From a virus: 34,922 nucleotides of DNA. Each line of letters opens with the position of its first letter. Within the stretch, counting starts at the first letter, position 1. The translations under genes were made by a program, and so were the position numbers. The stretch spans positions 1 through 34,922 of IMG/VR virus record IMGVR_UViG_3300044610_000068; one strand, given 5' to 3'. The notes below the pieces were generated by a model, which was not told the origin of the DNA, did not search any database, and worked only from the letters and a program-made list of their open reading frames with translations. Positions 22,544-28,928 of this stretch are shown one piece after another.

Positions 22544-23020
22544 TTATTTCTTGAATGTAAATACTGGTGTTGTGGTTGACTTTTTTGATGGAGGATAAAC
22601 AGTTACTTCTTCGCCACACGTTGATTCGTCAGCTATTGACATTGGTTTTTTCAATGCTTTGAGAAAGTTTTCAAGTTCCTTTCGTTCTTCGTTTAGCTTG
22701 TTAATTCCTGCAATAACTTCAATCAGTCGTGGATGGTTGCATTCTGAATAGTCGTACTTGACTCCCATTTCCGAAATCTTAACTTCATAGCCTCCAAGTG
22801 CGACAATCTGCTCACGACTATCATACTTCATGCATTCATCAATAACATAAGGCTTAATTTGCTCAGATGCTTCTTTGAAAGTGTCAGATAAGAACTTTAA
22901 TCTTGCAGCCGTGTTGATAGCTGTTTCTTCTCCATCAACAACCTTTTGAAATATTGAATGAGCAAATGAAAGTTGGTTTTCTTTTGACGGTATTACGTCA
23001 ATTACTTGTAGTGTTTCCAT
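22544..23020 (-). CDS. Hypothetical protein next to ERF
   Basis: A 158-residue soluble protein with two helical stretches (residues about 10-60 and 100-125) around a short beta segment (ALGGYEVKISEMGVKYDYSE). It overlaps the ERF gene by 23 nt, so it belongs to the recombination operon. Proteins of this type, short, helical and with DECMKYD-like segments, commonly sit beside ERF in Bacteroidota phages (from memory). Role unknown; an accessory to annealing is a reasonable guess. Confidence 0.6.
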   Translation of the reverse strand: METLQVIDVIPSKENQLSFAHSIFQKVVDGEETAINTAARLKFLSDTFKEASEQIKPYVIDECMKYDSREQIVALGGYEVKISEMGVKYDYSECNHPRLIEVIAGINKLNEERKELENFLKALKKPMSIADESTCGEEVTVYPPSKKSTTTPVFTFKK

Positions 23021-23591
23021 GTATTTTATTTTTTATGTATTCTAAATCTGATTTACTTATTCTGACTGACTTTTTTAATTCGTCAATCGTTTGACCTTCT
23101 GCAAAAACCTGTTGAAGCCTTGCAAGTATTTTCTCTTTCGGGTTTCCTTCTTTGTCTAACAGATTCAACCAAGGCAATTCAACTTCTTGCGATTGTGCTG
23201 GCTTTTGCGGTTGACTTGCTTTGTTCCCATCATCATCTTCGTCAATGTTCAACCCAAGTATTGCACCTAGAGCATATCTTCGAGCGTATGTGATTGCGCT
23301 GCCTATGCTTTGTGGATCTGTTTTAACCGGATTCATTTTGTAGGAAGAACTGATATACTCACCGCTTTCAAAATGGATAAGCAATGTGGTCAAAAATTCA
23401 CCGTCAGGAAGTTGAGTGAATACAAGGCCCGATTCTTCAAGTGGTATCTGAATAGCATCTAAGATAGACGGTAGTGCAGCATACTTACTTTTAAAAAACG
23501 GATTGCTATCTGTCTTTGGAATCTTAGCTACTTTGGTATGAAACAAACCAAGTGCTTTCCCTATTTCTTTGATTGATTCTGAACGCTCCAT
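22998..23591 (-). CDS. erf: ERF-family single-strand annealing protein
   Basis: A 197-residue recombinase. It shows the ERF-superfamily core: NPFFKSKYAALPSILDAI near the start, then GLVFTQLPDGEFLTTLLI, and the signature SIGSAITYARRYALGAILGL followed by NIDEDDDGN (about residues 95-120). The Pro/Gln-rich linker and a short C-terminal domain follow. It anneals complementary single strands in phage recombination and repair. I start it at ATG 23591; the frame could extend to a TTG at 23600, but that has no support. No exonuclease partner is seen in the window. Confidence 0.85.
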   Translation of the reverse strand: MERSESIKEIGKALGLFHTKVAKIPKTDSNPFFKSKYAALPSILDAIQIPLEESGLVFTQLPDGEFLTTLLIHFESGEYISSSYKMNPVKTDPQSIGSAITYARRYALGAILGLNIDEDDDGNKASQPQKPAQSQEVELPWLNLLDKEGNPKEKILARLQQVFAEGQTIDELKKSVRISKSDLEYIKNKIHGNTTSN

Positions 23592-23600
23592 AGTTCCCAA

Positions 23601-23981
23601 TTATTTACTAAAATCAAATTTATCGGATGCAAGATTGAACTGATTGATGAAGTCAACCTCATTGATTCGGGTGTAGCTGAAATAATTCTTGCTCACTCGT
23701 TCACGTAGGTATGTGTTCAGATGGTGGTTGATGTTGCAAGCACCATTCTCGTAACACGTAACGCAGCACTTAACCTCGTCAATGCTTACCGCTATCAATG
23801 TCTGAGTAACGGCATTGTAGGCAAAGAATAAAGCATCACGGTTTTTAGAAAAATAAACCCAGTTAGATGAGTTTTTTGTTTCCGGACGAAATTCTGACTT
23901 CCGTCCAACTTCTTTGAATTGTGTGTAGCAATAATAACCGAATCCGATTATTGCGCTTCCTACTAAAATTTGTGGTATCAT
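23601..23981 (-). CDS. Membrane-anchored hypothetical protein
   Basis: A 126-residue protein with an N-terminal hydrophobic anchor (QILVGSAIIGFGYYCYTQ) and a soluble remainder bearing a Cys cluster (VKCCVTCYENGACNINHH), a possible metal site or disulphide-linked loop. It is the first gene after the palindromic operator and -7 box at 24005-24024 and is placed at the head of the ERF operon, so it is probably made under repressor control. No known family. Confidence 0.55.
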   Translation of the reverse strand: MIPQILVGSAIIGFGYYCYTQFKEVGRKSEFRPETKNSSNWVYFSKNRDALFFAYNAVTQTLIAVSIDEVKCCVTCYENGACNINHHLNTYLRERVSKNYFSYTRINEVDFINQFNLASDKFDFSK

Positions 23982-24004
23982 AATATCGCTTTTTTAAGTT
24001 TCAA

Positions 24005-24012
24005 CAAAGATA
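24005..24012 (-). promoter_or_regulatory. Promoter -7 box overlapping operator (ERF operon)
   Basis: The minus strand reads TATCTTTG, a full TAnnTTTG match. It overlaps the palindrome at 24009-24024, so a bound repressor would block it. It lies between the terminator at 24049-24076 and the gene starting at 23981. Confidence 0.55.
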
Positions 24013-24024
24013 CATTATTGTATC
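24009..24024. promoter_or_regulatory. Palindromic operator, copy 1
   Basis: GATACATTATTGTATC has perfect 6-bp arms (GATACA/TGTATC), followed by AATACA. The same arms, spacing and flank recur at 26876-26891, and both overlap a TATCTTTG box at the same offset. The likely ligand is the XRE-type protein at 24622-24864. Confidence 0.6.
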
Positions 24025-24048
24025 AATACAAACCAAATTTATTTTAAT

Positions 24049-24076
24049 AAAAAAAGCCCTCCGATTTGGAAGGCTT
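24049..24076 (-). terminator. Terminator after the DUF3127-like gene
   Basis: The minus strand AAGCCTTCC pairs with GGAGGGCTT (9 bp, one T-G pair) around loop AAATC, followed by seven T. It closes the early operon just before the operator/promoter at 24005-24024. Confidence 0.88.
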
Positions 24077-24084
24077 GATTTGGC

Positions 24085-24348
24085 TCAGTTTATTTTCCAC
24101 GCTTTTACCTCAGTATACCACCGATCGTTATATTCACGCGATTCGACGTTAATTGAAACGGTGATATCTTCGCCTATGAATTTCTTTTTAAGCTGGTCTA
24201 TTACGTCCTGCTTGAAAAATGTTACCGCGATCTTCTTTGGATAATCTCCAGCGGTTTCAATTACCGCTACTTGTTTCACCCATCCACCATTAGCCGATTG
24301 ACCGGATTCAAGTTCGAGTATCTTAATTAGTTTGCCTGTTATTTCCAC
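24085..24348 (-). CDS. DUF3127-like (SSB-type) protein
   Basis: An 87-residue protein with the MEITGKLIKILELESGQSAN start and INVESREYNDRWYTEVKAWK end that I associate with the DUF3127 family of Bacteroidota, thought to be an OB-fold, single-strand-DNA-binding-like protein. The beta-rich central part (WVKQVAVIETAGDYPKKIAV) fits an OB fold. It is close to ERF, helicase and primase, so a single-strand binding role in phage replication is plausible. It overlaps the upstream gene by 26 nt and is followed by a strong terminator. Confidence 0.75.
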   Translation of the reverse strand: MEITGKLIKILELESGQSANGGWVKQVAVIETAGDYPKKIAVTFFKQDVIDQLKKKFIGEDITVSINVESREYNDRWYTEVKAWKIN

Positions 24349-24625
24349 GTTGTAAATGTTTAGTTCCGTTAAATTGTCTTTTGTCTTTTAGCTTGTCGAG
24401 TTCGTCAAGTGATTTGTGATATAATCTCTCGTACTTTTTACGAAGGATCATCTCTTTGCTAATCGCTTCATCTTTACTAAATCCCTTGTATTGCTTTTCC
24501 CAAAATTTAGCTTTCGATTCTTGTTCGATTAATTCAGATTTGAGCGTATTGATTAGCGAACCAGTATAAACCAATAACGCAAGCAATAAGATACTAACTA
24601 CAAGTAGAAGTCCTATAATTATCAT
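24323..24625 (-). CDS. Membrane-anchored coiled-coil protein
   Basis: A 100-residue protein with one N-terminal transmembrane helix (MIIIGLLLVVSILLLALLVY), then a long charged helix rich in Glu/Lys/Leu (residues about 30-85) likely to form a coiled coil in the cytoplasm. It overlaps the repressor stop by 4 nt. The function is unknown. Similar short membrane and coil proteins occur in early phage operons; I cannot say more. Confidence 0.55.
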   Translation of the reverse strand: MIIIGLLLVVSILLLALLVYTGSLINTLKSELIEQESKAKFWEKQYKGFSKDEAISKEMILRKKYERLYHKSLDELDKLKDKRQFNGTKHLQRGNNRQTN

Positions 24626-24864
24626 ACCTTATCTAGTTTTAGTTCTTTTTTAAACTTATCGAAGTACGCTTTCTTGAATGCTGCAACTAATTCGGCTTCA
24701 TTATCTTTTGGATAAGGTCGCTTGCCTGTTTCGATTTGGCTGAGGTATGAGTGAGGGACTTTAGTAAATCCCATTGCAATACCAACCTCTTTTAACGTAA
24801 GCCCGTTTCGCTTTCTTAGGTTACGGATTTTAGACCCGTCTATTTTATCAGATATTTTTCTCAT
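24622..24864 (-). CDS. XRE-family HTH transcription regulator
   Basis: An 80-residue protein with a helix-turn-helix: KIRNLRKRNGLTLKEVGIAM then GFTKVPHSYLSQIETGKRPYP (about residues 11-51), the classic Cro/CI-type pattern. The remaining C-terminal 25 residues are helical and basic. I start it at ATG 24864 because a -7 box and a candidate operator (24870-24889) lie where the longer 24891 start would put codons. It probably represses its own promoter and those at 24005 and 26872. Overlaps its downstream neighbour by 4 nt. Confidence 0.78.
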   Translation of the reverse strand: MRKISDKIDGSKIRNLRKRNGLTLKEVGIAMGFTKVPHSYLSQIETGKRPYPKDNEAELVAAFKKAYFDKFKKELKLDKV

Positions 24865-24869
24865 GGGCG

Positions 24870-24889
24870 TAAAGATACAAATTTGATTC
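24870..24889 (-). promoter_or_regulatory. Autoregulatory promoter/operator of the XRE gene (degenerate copy)
   Basis: The minus strand holds TATCTTTA (24870-24877), one base off the -7 consensus. The plus strand reads GATACAAATTTGATTC (24874-24889), a diverged version of the palindrome found at 24009 and 26876 with the same offset to the -7 box. The box lies 5 nt before the ATG at 24864. Confidence 0.45.
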
Positions 24890-25124
24890 AATCCCCATCT
24901 GAGTTAGTGCCGAAAGTTTGGGAGTAGTATTGTTCACCATTCTCATTTGGAGGTAGTATTGATTTGCCATTACTGTGCGCTTCAATTATTTGTTCCTTTT
25001 CGAGTTGCTTGGCTTGTTCTACAACTGAACGAATATCATCCCAATATCTCATTGGTATTAGTTGAGTCCTATCGTTCAATTCTTTAACTAGCCATTCAAC
25101 CGCCGTTTCTTTTTTCGCGCTCAT
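24888..25124 (-). CDS. Hypothetical protein (78 residues)
   Basis: A soluble protein with a helical ETAVEWLVKELNDRTQLIPM start and EQAKQLEKEQIIEAH in the middle, then a short acidic end containing GEQYYSQTF. This AVEWL...QAKxxEKxQII...QYYxxTF layout recurs in short proteins of Bacteroidota phages (recalled, not verified), but their function is not known. It overlaps the upstream coding sequence by 4 nt. Confidence 0.65.
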   Translation of the reverse strand: MSAKKETAVEWLVKELNDRTQLIPMRYWDDIRSVVEQAKQLEKEQIIEAHSNGKSILPPNENGEQYYSQTFGTNSDGD

Positions 25125-25639
25125 AGGGTTTGGATTGAATTAGCATCTATTTTCTTGCTTGACTTTCCTTTCTTCACCTTCTCCATCAATATCGGATGAG
25201 TGCCGGAAATAACGGATTGGATATGCCCAAGATTGCATTTTCTAACTACTCCATCAGTTCCACGTATTCCAGTACGCTCGATGCATTTGGTTAGATTGTC
25301 TTTGTCTTGCTCTAGTTCTTTGATGATATCAACTTGCCTTTGTATTCTTTCTTCAAGTAGTTTAATCTCACCGTCTTTAAATTCGATAATCTGCTTATTT
25401 GTTTCGTAAAGAGATTCATAAGTTTCCAGCGACTTATTAACGCTTTTTAAATCATACTCCAAATTATGAATCTTAGTAAGTAGTTCTAAGTTGGCTTTGA
25501 TTGAAGTGTCGCGTTCTTTCTCAATCCTTATCCGATTAATCCTTTCCGCTCGTAAGCGAATTGATACCCAAGCTAAGAAGCAAACCATTAAAGCAATTAT
25601 GCCCATGAAGTAGATGTAAATTCGTGTTAGTGTTTCCAT
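25121..25639 (-). CDS. Membrane-anchored coiled-coil protein (172 residues)
   Basis: One N-terminal transmembrane helix (IYFMGIIALMVCFLAWVSIR) is followed by a long coiled coil (about residues 30-120, rich in Glu, Leu, Lys and Ile) and a short basic tail (KVKKGKSSKK). I prefer ATG 25639, directly after the previous stop, to the start at 25669. No known domain. The overall plan, anchor plus coil, resembles the other early membrane protein at 24323 and may mark a membrane-tethered replication or exclusion factor. Confidence 0.6.
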   Translation of the reverse strand: METLTRIYIYFMGIIALMVCFLAWVSIRLRAERINRIRIEKERDTSIKANLELLTKIHNLEYDLKSVNKSLETYESLYETNKQIIEFKDGEIKLLEERIQRQVDIIKELEQDKDNLTKCIERTGIRGTDGVVRKCNLGHIQSVISGTHPILMEKVKKGKSSKKIDANSIQTL

Positions 25640-25640
25640 G

Positions 25641-25898
25641 TTAAAGTTCTTGTGTATAAGGTTCGACAATTTTATTTGATTCTAGTTCTTCGATGTTGGT
25701 TTGAATTTCACCCAGTTGATCCGAATTAAGAATGTGAGTTACATCAAACCCATTCATCTTAACTTTGACAATATCGATTTCGAAGTCATCAGGGAAATCT
25801 ATCATTCCAGGCACTTCAGTTCTGATATATTCAACATCGAATGTTGGTTCTACAAGAATGCTCTTAGCCTCTAGTGTAGGTGTGTTTATTTTTGCCAT
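25641..25898 (-). CDS. Hypothetical acidic protein (85 residues)
   Basis: A soluble, strongly acidic protein (e.g. EVPGMIDFPDDFEIDIVKVK, then HILNSDQLGEIQTNIEELES). It overlaps the DnaA-IV-like gene upstream by 35 nt and ends one base before the next ATG. The acidic charge and small size recall DNA mimics or adaptor proteins in phage early regions, but that is only a guess. No motif. Confidence 0.55.
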   Translation of the reverse strand: MAKINTPTLEAKSILVEPTFDVEYIRTEVPGMIDFPDDFEIDIVKVKMNGFDVTHILNSDQLGEIQTNIEELESNKIVEPYTQEL

Positions 25899-26346
25899 TG
25901 ATTTGTTCGTTAGTGATGAAACCTCTGTTAATTAGTATTGATTCAAAATGCCTGTACATTGATACATATTCAGCATATCCCTTATTCTCGTTAGCCAATG
26001 CTAGTATGTGTAATTTGTTCCCATTAATTATTGTCGCATGATTATAAGGCTGCTTGCGAGATTCAGCAAGAGAGATTGAATGCCCGATTCTTTCAAGTGA
26101 GACATATCCATGATTGCCACTTAGCCCGTTAAACTTCTTACAAGTCAGGTAGGTAATCATTCGGCGTAGTTCAACTGCCTTTCTTAGCCTGTTTCCGTTT
26201 GGCTCGATGTTGAATGTTTCGGTTGCGATTTTAAATAACTTCTGCACCCATTCCGAGATAGGTAAATCGTAATTTCCAAAGCCACCACCTAATTCGAATA
26301 TCTGAATTGTTTTTAGCGTTACTTCGCCCATTGATGTCATTTTCAT
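25864..26346 (-). CDS. DnaA-domain-IV-like DNA-binding protein
   Basis: A 160-residue protein whose middle and C-terminal parts resemble the DNA-binding domain of DnaA. RKAVELRRMITYLTCKKFNG aligns with the R..RQIAMYL-type helix, YVSLERIGHSISLAESRK with the SL..IG... turn, and QPYNHATIINGNKLHILA with the DHTTVxHAxxKI box (about residues 55-115). No AAA+ ATPase part is present. This may be a phage-coded origin binder for the iterons at 18233-18539. Alternative: an unrelated helix-turn-helix regulator with a similar motif. Confidence 0.6.
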   Translation of the reverse strand: MKMTSMGEVTLKTIQIFELGGGFGNYDLPISEWVQKLFKIATETFNIEPNGNRLRKAVELRRMITYLTCKKFNGLSGNHGYVSLERIGHSISLAESRKQPYNHATIINGNKLHILALANENKGYAEYVSMYRHFESILINRGFITNEQINGKNKHTYTRG

Positions 26347-26386
26347 GGTTTAGATATTATGGGCGGTTGTTAGCCGCCCGTGTGAG

Positions 26387-26848
26387 TTAAACTGAAAGTG
26401 AGAATTTTCTAACTGAATATTTAGAGCCGTAACATTCAAAGCAGATGCCGTTACAGTAATATGAAAAAGCAGGAATAACACCTTTACCGTAACAACGACT
26501 ACACTCGCAAATCTCCAAGCCAGATGCAGTAATTGACTTAATGTGCTTTTCTGATATCTCAGGAGATTGAATGAATTCGCCAATAACCTTTAGTAAGTCG
26601 GTAGCTGAAAAACTGCCTCGATATACTCTTGCAGTATAACCGTAACCTTTTATCTCGATGTCAAACTTCTTAAGTTGACCGTTTGAATCTACGTATTTAG
26701 GATTTGTCCAAACACGACCTTTATCTTGTATGGAAACTTTGATGAATCCATCAGATAATACTTTGTTTAAAGCCTTTACAAAATAGCTTCTATTATCACC
26801 TTGTTCAGGTCTGCCACTATTGACAAATAATTGATTAACCAGATTCAT
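26387..26848 (-). CDS. Zinc-finger protein with DnaJ-like CxxCxGxG motif
   Basis: A 153-residue protein that ends with CECSRCYGKG and CNGICFECYG (about residues 115-145), two CxxC pairs as in the DnaJ zinc-binding repeat, so it should bind zinc. The N-terminal part (FVKALNKVLSDGFIKVSIQD...) looks like a small mixed alpha/beta domain. I start at ATG 26848, preceded by GGAAG (a rare Shine-Dalgarno in this genome), because the -7 box and palindrome fall inside the longer 26905 frame. It is the first gene downstream of operator copy 2. Confidence 0.65.
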   Translation of the reverse strand: MNLVNQLFVNSGRPEQGDNRSYFVKALNKVLSDGFIKVSIQDKGRVWTNPKYVDSNGQLKKFDIEIKGYGYTARVYRGSFSATDLLKVIGEFIQSPEISEKHIKSITASGLEICECSRCYGKGVIPAFSYYCNGICFECYGSKYSVRKFSLSV

Positions 26849-26871
26849 ATCACTTCCTTTTTTGGTATACG

Positions 26872-26879
26872 CAAAGATA
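26872..26879 (-). promoter_or_regulatory. Promoter -7 box overlapping operator (early operon)
   Basis: The minus strand reads TATCTTTG. It overlaps the palindrome at 26876-26891 at the same offset as copy 1, and the ATG at 26848 follows 23 nt later. It likely starts the early operon through the repressor gene. Confidence 0.55.
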
Positions 26880-26891
26880 CATAAATGTATC
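26876..26891. promoter_or_regulatory. Palindromic operator, copy 2
   Basis: GATACATAAATGTATC is a perfect 7-bp inverted repeat (GATACAT/ATGTATC) with a 2-base centre, followed by AATACA. It matches copy 1 at 24009 in arms, centre and flank. Confidence 0.65.
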
Positions 26892-26926
26892 AATACACCC
26901 GACAAGAGAACGAAAATAAATTTTGC

Positions 26927-27130
26927 TTAAGCGATAATTTTTGAACTTTCACCTATCACACTTGCCGAAAACAGGGCATCACAGAACTTTGATAGGTTTG
27001 ATTTTTGTTTAATTTCCTTTTCTAATATTTCCCGTGCTACCTTTTCGGGCATATCCTTTTTCAAATAGAACCGAATCTTAACAAGCAATAACTCATCGCA
27101 TTCTCTATCCGTTATAGGTAGCTTATTCAT
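26927..27130 (-). CDS. Hypothetical protein (67 residues)
   Basis: A small helical protein (ITDRECDELLLVKIRFYLKK, then PEKVAREILEKEIKQ) coupled to the kinase-like gene upstream by a 4-nt overlap. Its close linkage suggests it partners with that protein. No motif is visible; the helical composition could suit a dimerising adaptor. Confidence 0.5.
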   Translation of the reverse strand: MNKLPITDRECDELLLVKIRFYLKKDMPEKVAREILEKEIKQKSNLSKFCDALFSASVIGESSKIIA

Positions 27131-27678
27131 AATTCTCTCGCTGCTTTTTTAACCAACAAATGAAAGCTGTTCTTCAACTTCTGCACACATTCATCCATTA
27201 GCTTAAACTCATTCGATTCAGGGTCATCCTGAATGGCTAATTTAACTAATCCATCAATACTTGACAATGGAGAAAGTAATTCATGGGAGAGCATAAATCG
27301 AAAGTCATCAAGTAGCTTCTTTTGCCTTTCGTATTCATGGCTGGAAATGCTTGTTACATCAGTCATTTGAATACCGACAAAATGTAAACTACCTAAGATG
27401 CAGTAGATATTCCAAAGAATCCAATGGTTAGAGCCGTTCTTTTGCCGTGTTTTTGAGTATAGCCTAATTGGAGATGGGCTTTTCTCTTTCGCCTTCTTAA
27501 CCCTAATAACGTATTCATCCAAGTCCGAATCTTCACTCATTAGATCGGAAAGTTTCTTAGGCTTAATATGACTGCAATACTCGTTGAATAGGTCGTTACT
27601 GTTGATAATTTGCCCGTCTAAGTCTGTAATTGAATACAGCAAATCGGGCGAATCACTCAGAATGTAACGGACTGACAT
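27127..27678 (-). CDS. PAS-HisKA protein lacking a kinase ATPase domain
   Basis: A 183-residue protein. Residues 1-105 look like a PAS sensor domain (SDSPDLLYSITDLDGQIINS then the DLMSEDS and HFVGIQMTDVTS strands). Residues 115-183 form a HisKA-type helical hairpin with the H-box FMLSHELLSPLSSIDGLVKL, where H132 would be phosphorylated. It stops there: no HATPase_c domain with N, G1 or G2 boxes follows in this frame, and the next gene has none. It may sequester or be phosphorylated by host kinases, or titrate a host response regulator. Truncation of a host gene is an alternative, but the operon context argues for a settled function. Confidence 0.72.
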   Translation of the reverse strand: MSVRYILSDSPDLLYSITDLDGQIINSNDLFNEYCSHIKPKKLSDLMSEDSDLDEYVIRVKKAKEKSPSPIRLYSKTRQKNGSNHWILWNIYCILGSLHFVGIQMTDVTSISSHEYERQKKLLDDFRFMLSHELLSPLSSIDGLVKLAIQDDPESNEFKLMDECVQKLKNSFHLLVKKAAREL

Positions 27679-27746
27679 TGGTAGTTTTGTTTCGCAATTT
27701 ACGGCAAAGAAAACAAAATAGCCCTAATCATTTTGGGTGGTATTAC

Positions 27747-28208
27747 CTACTTCAAATAAGTTCGTTCAATGTAACGCCAGCCAATCCTTACGGCAATGAT
27801 GATAAGGAATATCCAAAATGCCACCACTTGGAAGTTCTGCCAGCGAGTTAAGTAGTTCTCGTAGCGTATCTCAGTCGAATGAGTTGCTTTGCGTTCTTTA
27901 GTATCGTAAACAGTAACGTGAACGGTATCTTGAACCGTCCCTGACCGAACCGTCAAGATACCATCATTCACAAAGATTTGAGGTGTTGTGCTTCGATTAC
28001 CGTGATATTCTGCAATGGTTCGACCTATTGTAATCTTTCCATCGATAACGTCCAATTGAACGGCCTTAAAAGCTGAATCAGCTGGAAAGATTATAGCAGT
28101 ATCACGGGGTAAGATTGAAACCGTTAACGAATCGGTGTACGTTGTTTTCGACTTATGTGATTTACAACTAGATAGAGCGATTAACAGGAGTAGGATTATT
28201 CCACGCAT
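27747..28208 (-). CDS. Putative unimolecular spanin
   Basis: Starting at ATG 28208, the 153-residue protein has an N-terminal lipoprotein signal (MRGIILLLLIALSSC, lipobox LSSC), a periplasmic middle of about 110 residues rich in beta-type Thr/Val, and a C-terminal transmembrane helix (FQVVAFWIFLIIIAVRIGWR). Outer-membrane lipid at one end and inner-membrane helix at the other is the plan of phage u-spanins, which fuse the two membranes in the last step of lysis. It follows the holin candidate and two genes downstream of the secreted protein. A plain membrane lipoprotein is the alternative. Confidence 0.72.
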   Translation of the reverse strand: MRGIILLLLIALSSCKSHKSKTTYTDSLTVSILPRDTAIIFPADSAFKAVQLDVIDGKITIGRTIAEYHGNRSTTPQIFVNDGILTVRSGTVQDTVHVTVYDTKERKATHSTEIRYENYLTRWQNFQVVAFWIFLIIIAVRIGWRYIERTYLK

Positions 28209-28674
28209 TACGAAGGTCTTTGAATAAGTTAGCCCAAGCATTAGTTTTTGAGCATCGCACAATGTAGGCGAGTGTGATTAGGAATATCAATACCGGTGCA
28301 GCCGCATCAAATTCATTGTTCAATGAAGTGTCAACAGGGTGAATATGGATAGGGTAGTATGGATCAAATGACTGAACCGTTCCATGTAAGTAATCACTCG
28401 GCCGTATCGTATCGCTCGCTCTGAAGGGATGCGCTAACATGATTGGTAATTCATACTCAAAGGTAGTCAGTTCGTGGCTAAGTGCAACTGTGTCACCATT
28501 TATTCCGATGTACCAATATAACAAGCCACTACCGTCAGGGTCGATGGTTGGCTTAAGTGCGACTAGGTCGTGAGATTCAACTTCGATGAAGTGCTTGCGA
28601 ATAAACGTATCCTGCCCTGCCGCTCTCCATGCGCCTTCGTTAACGAGCAAAGTGTCTTTAGGCTGGTTCATCAT
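28168..28674 (-). CDS. Membrane protein of the lysis cassette (hypothetical)
   Basis: A roughly 168-residue protein (start MMNQPKDTLLVNEG at 28674 or 28671). Most of the chain is soluble and likely outside the cytoplasm, with one C-terminal helix (AAPVLIFLITLAYIVRCSKT) and a short cytoplasmic tail. It overlaps holin by 17 nt and the spanin start by 41 nt, placing it tightly in the lysis unit. It may regulate or assist lysis (an antiholin is possible), but I recognise no family. Confidence 0.5.
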   Translation of the reverse strand: MMNQPKDTLLVNEGAWRAAGQDTFIRKHFIEVESHDLVALKPTIDPDGSGLLYWYIGINGDTVALSHELTTFEYELPIMLAHPFRASDTIRPSDYLHGTVQSFDPYYPIHIHPVDTSLNNEFDAAAPVLIFLITLAYIVRCSKTNAWANLFKDLRNAWNNPTPVNRSI

Positions 28675-28912
28675 TGCCTCCTCCCTTCTTGTAGTTTCCA
28701 ATGTATTTGAATAGCCCTATAAAGTCGAATGTGTTATTGATAAATCCACCAGCGACAAGTAGCACAATTCCGAAGATAGCCTTTTCTTGTGTTATCTTAT
28801 CGAGATACCATAGTACCACCGTGCCTAATATCGCAGCCGAACCGATTGTTTCTTTCCAGTTCTTGCCTATTGCAATAAGTACACGCAGCCATCTAGGGTA
28901 GTCGGGATTCAT
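28658..28912 (-). CDS. Putative holin
   Basis: An 84-residue protein (from ATG 28912) with two hydrophobic helices (about IGSAAILGTVVLWYL and AIFGIVLLVAGGFI) and a short basic and Gly-rich C-terminal tail (YKKGGGNDEP). Size, two helices and charged tail match class II holins, which form the holes that release endolysin. A -7 box (28918-28925) sits 6 nt upstream. The endolysin gene lies about 1.6 kb upstream. Confidence 0.6.
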   Translation of the reverse strand: MNPDYPRWLRVLIAIGKNWKETIGSAAILGTVVLWYLDKITQEKAIFGIVLLVAGGFINNTFDFIGLFKYIGNYKKGGGNDEPA

Positions 28913-28917
28913 TAGTA

Positions 28918-28925
28918 CAAATATA
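28918..28925 (-). promoter_or_regulatory. Promoter-like -7 box before the holin
   Basis: The minus strand reads TATATTTG (TAnnTTTG), immediately after the stop of the secreted-protein gene and just before the holin ATG. It would give a nearly leaderless message and separate lysis timing. Confidence 0.4.
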
Positions 28926-28928
28926 GTG

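Noticed and set aside
26849-26905. Longer start of the zinc-finger protein (MSGVLIHLC...)
   Set aside because: This segment contains the -7 box and palindromic operator; the ATG at 26848 with GGAAG upstream is more likely.
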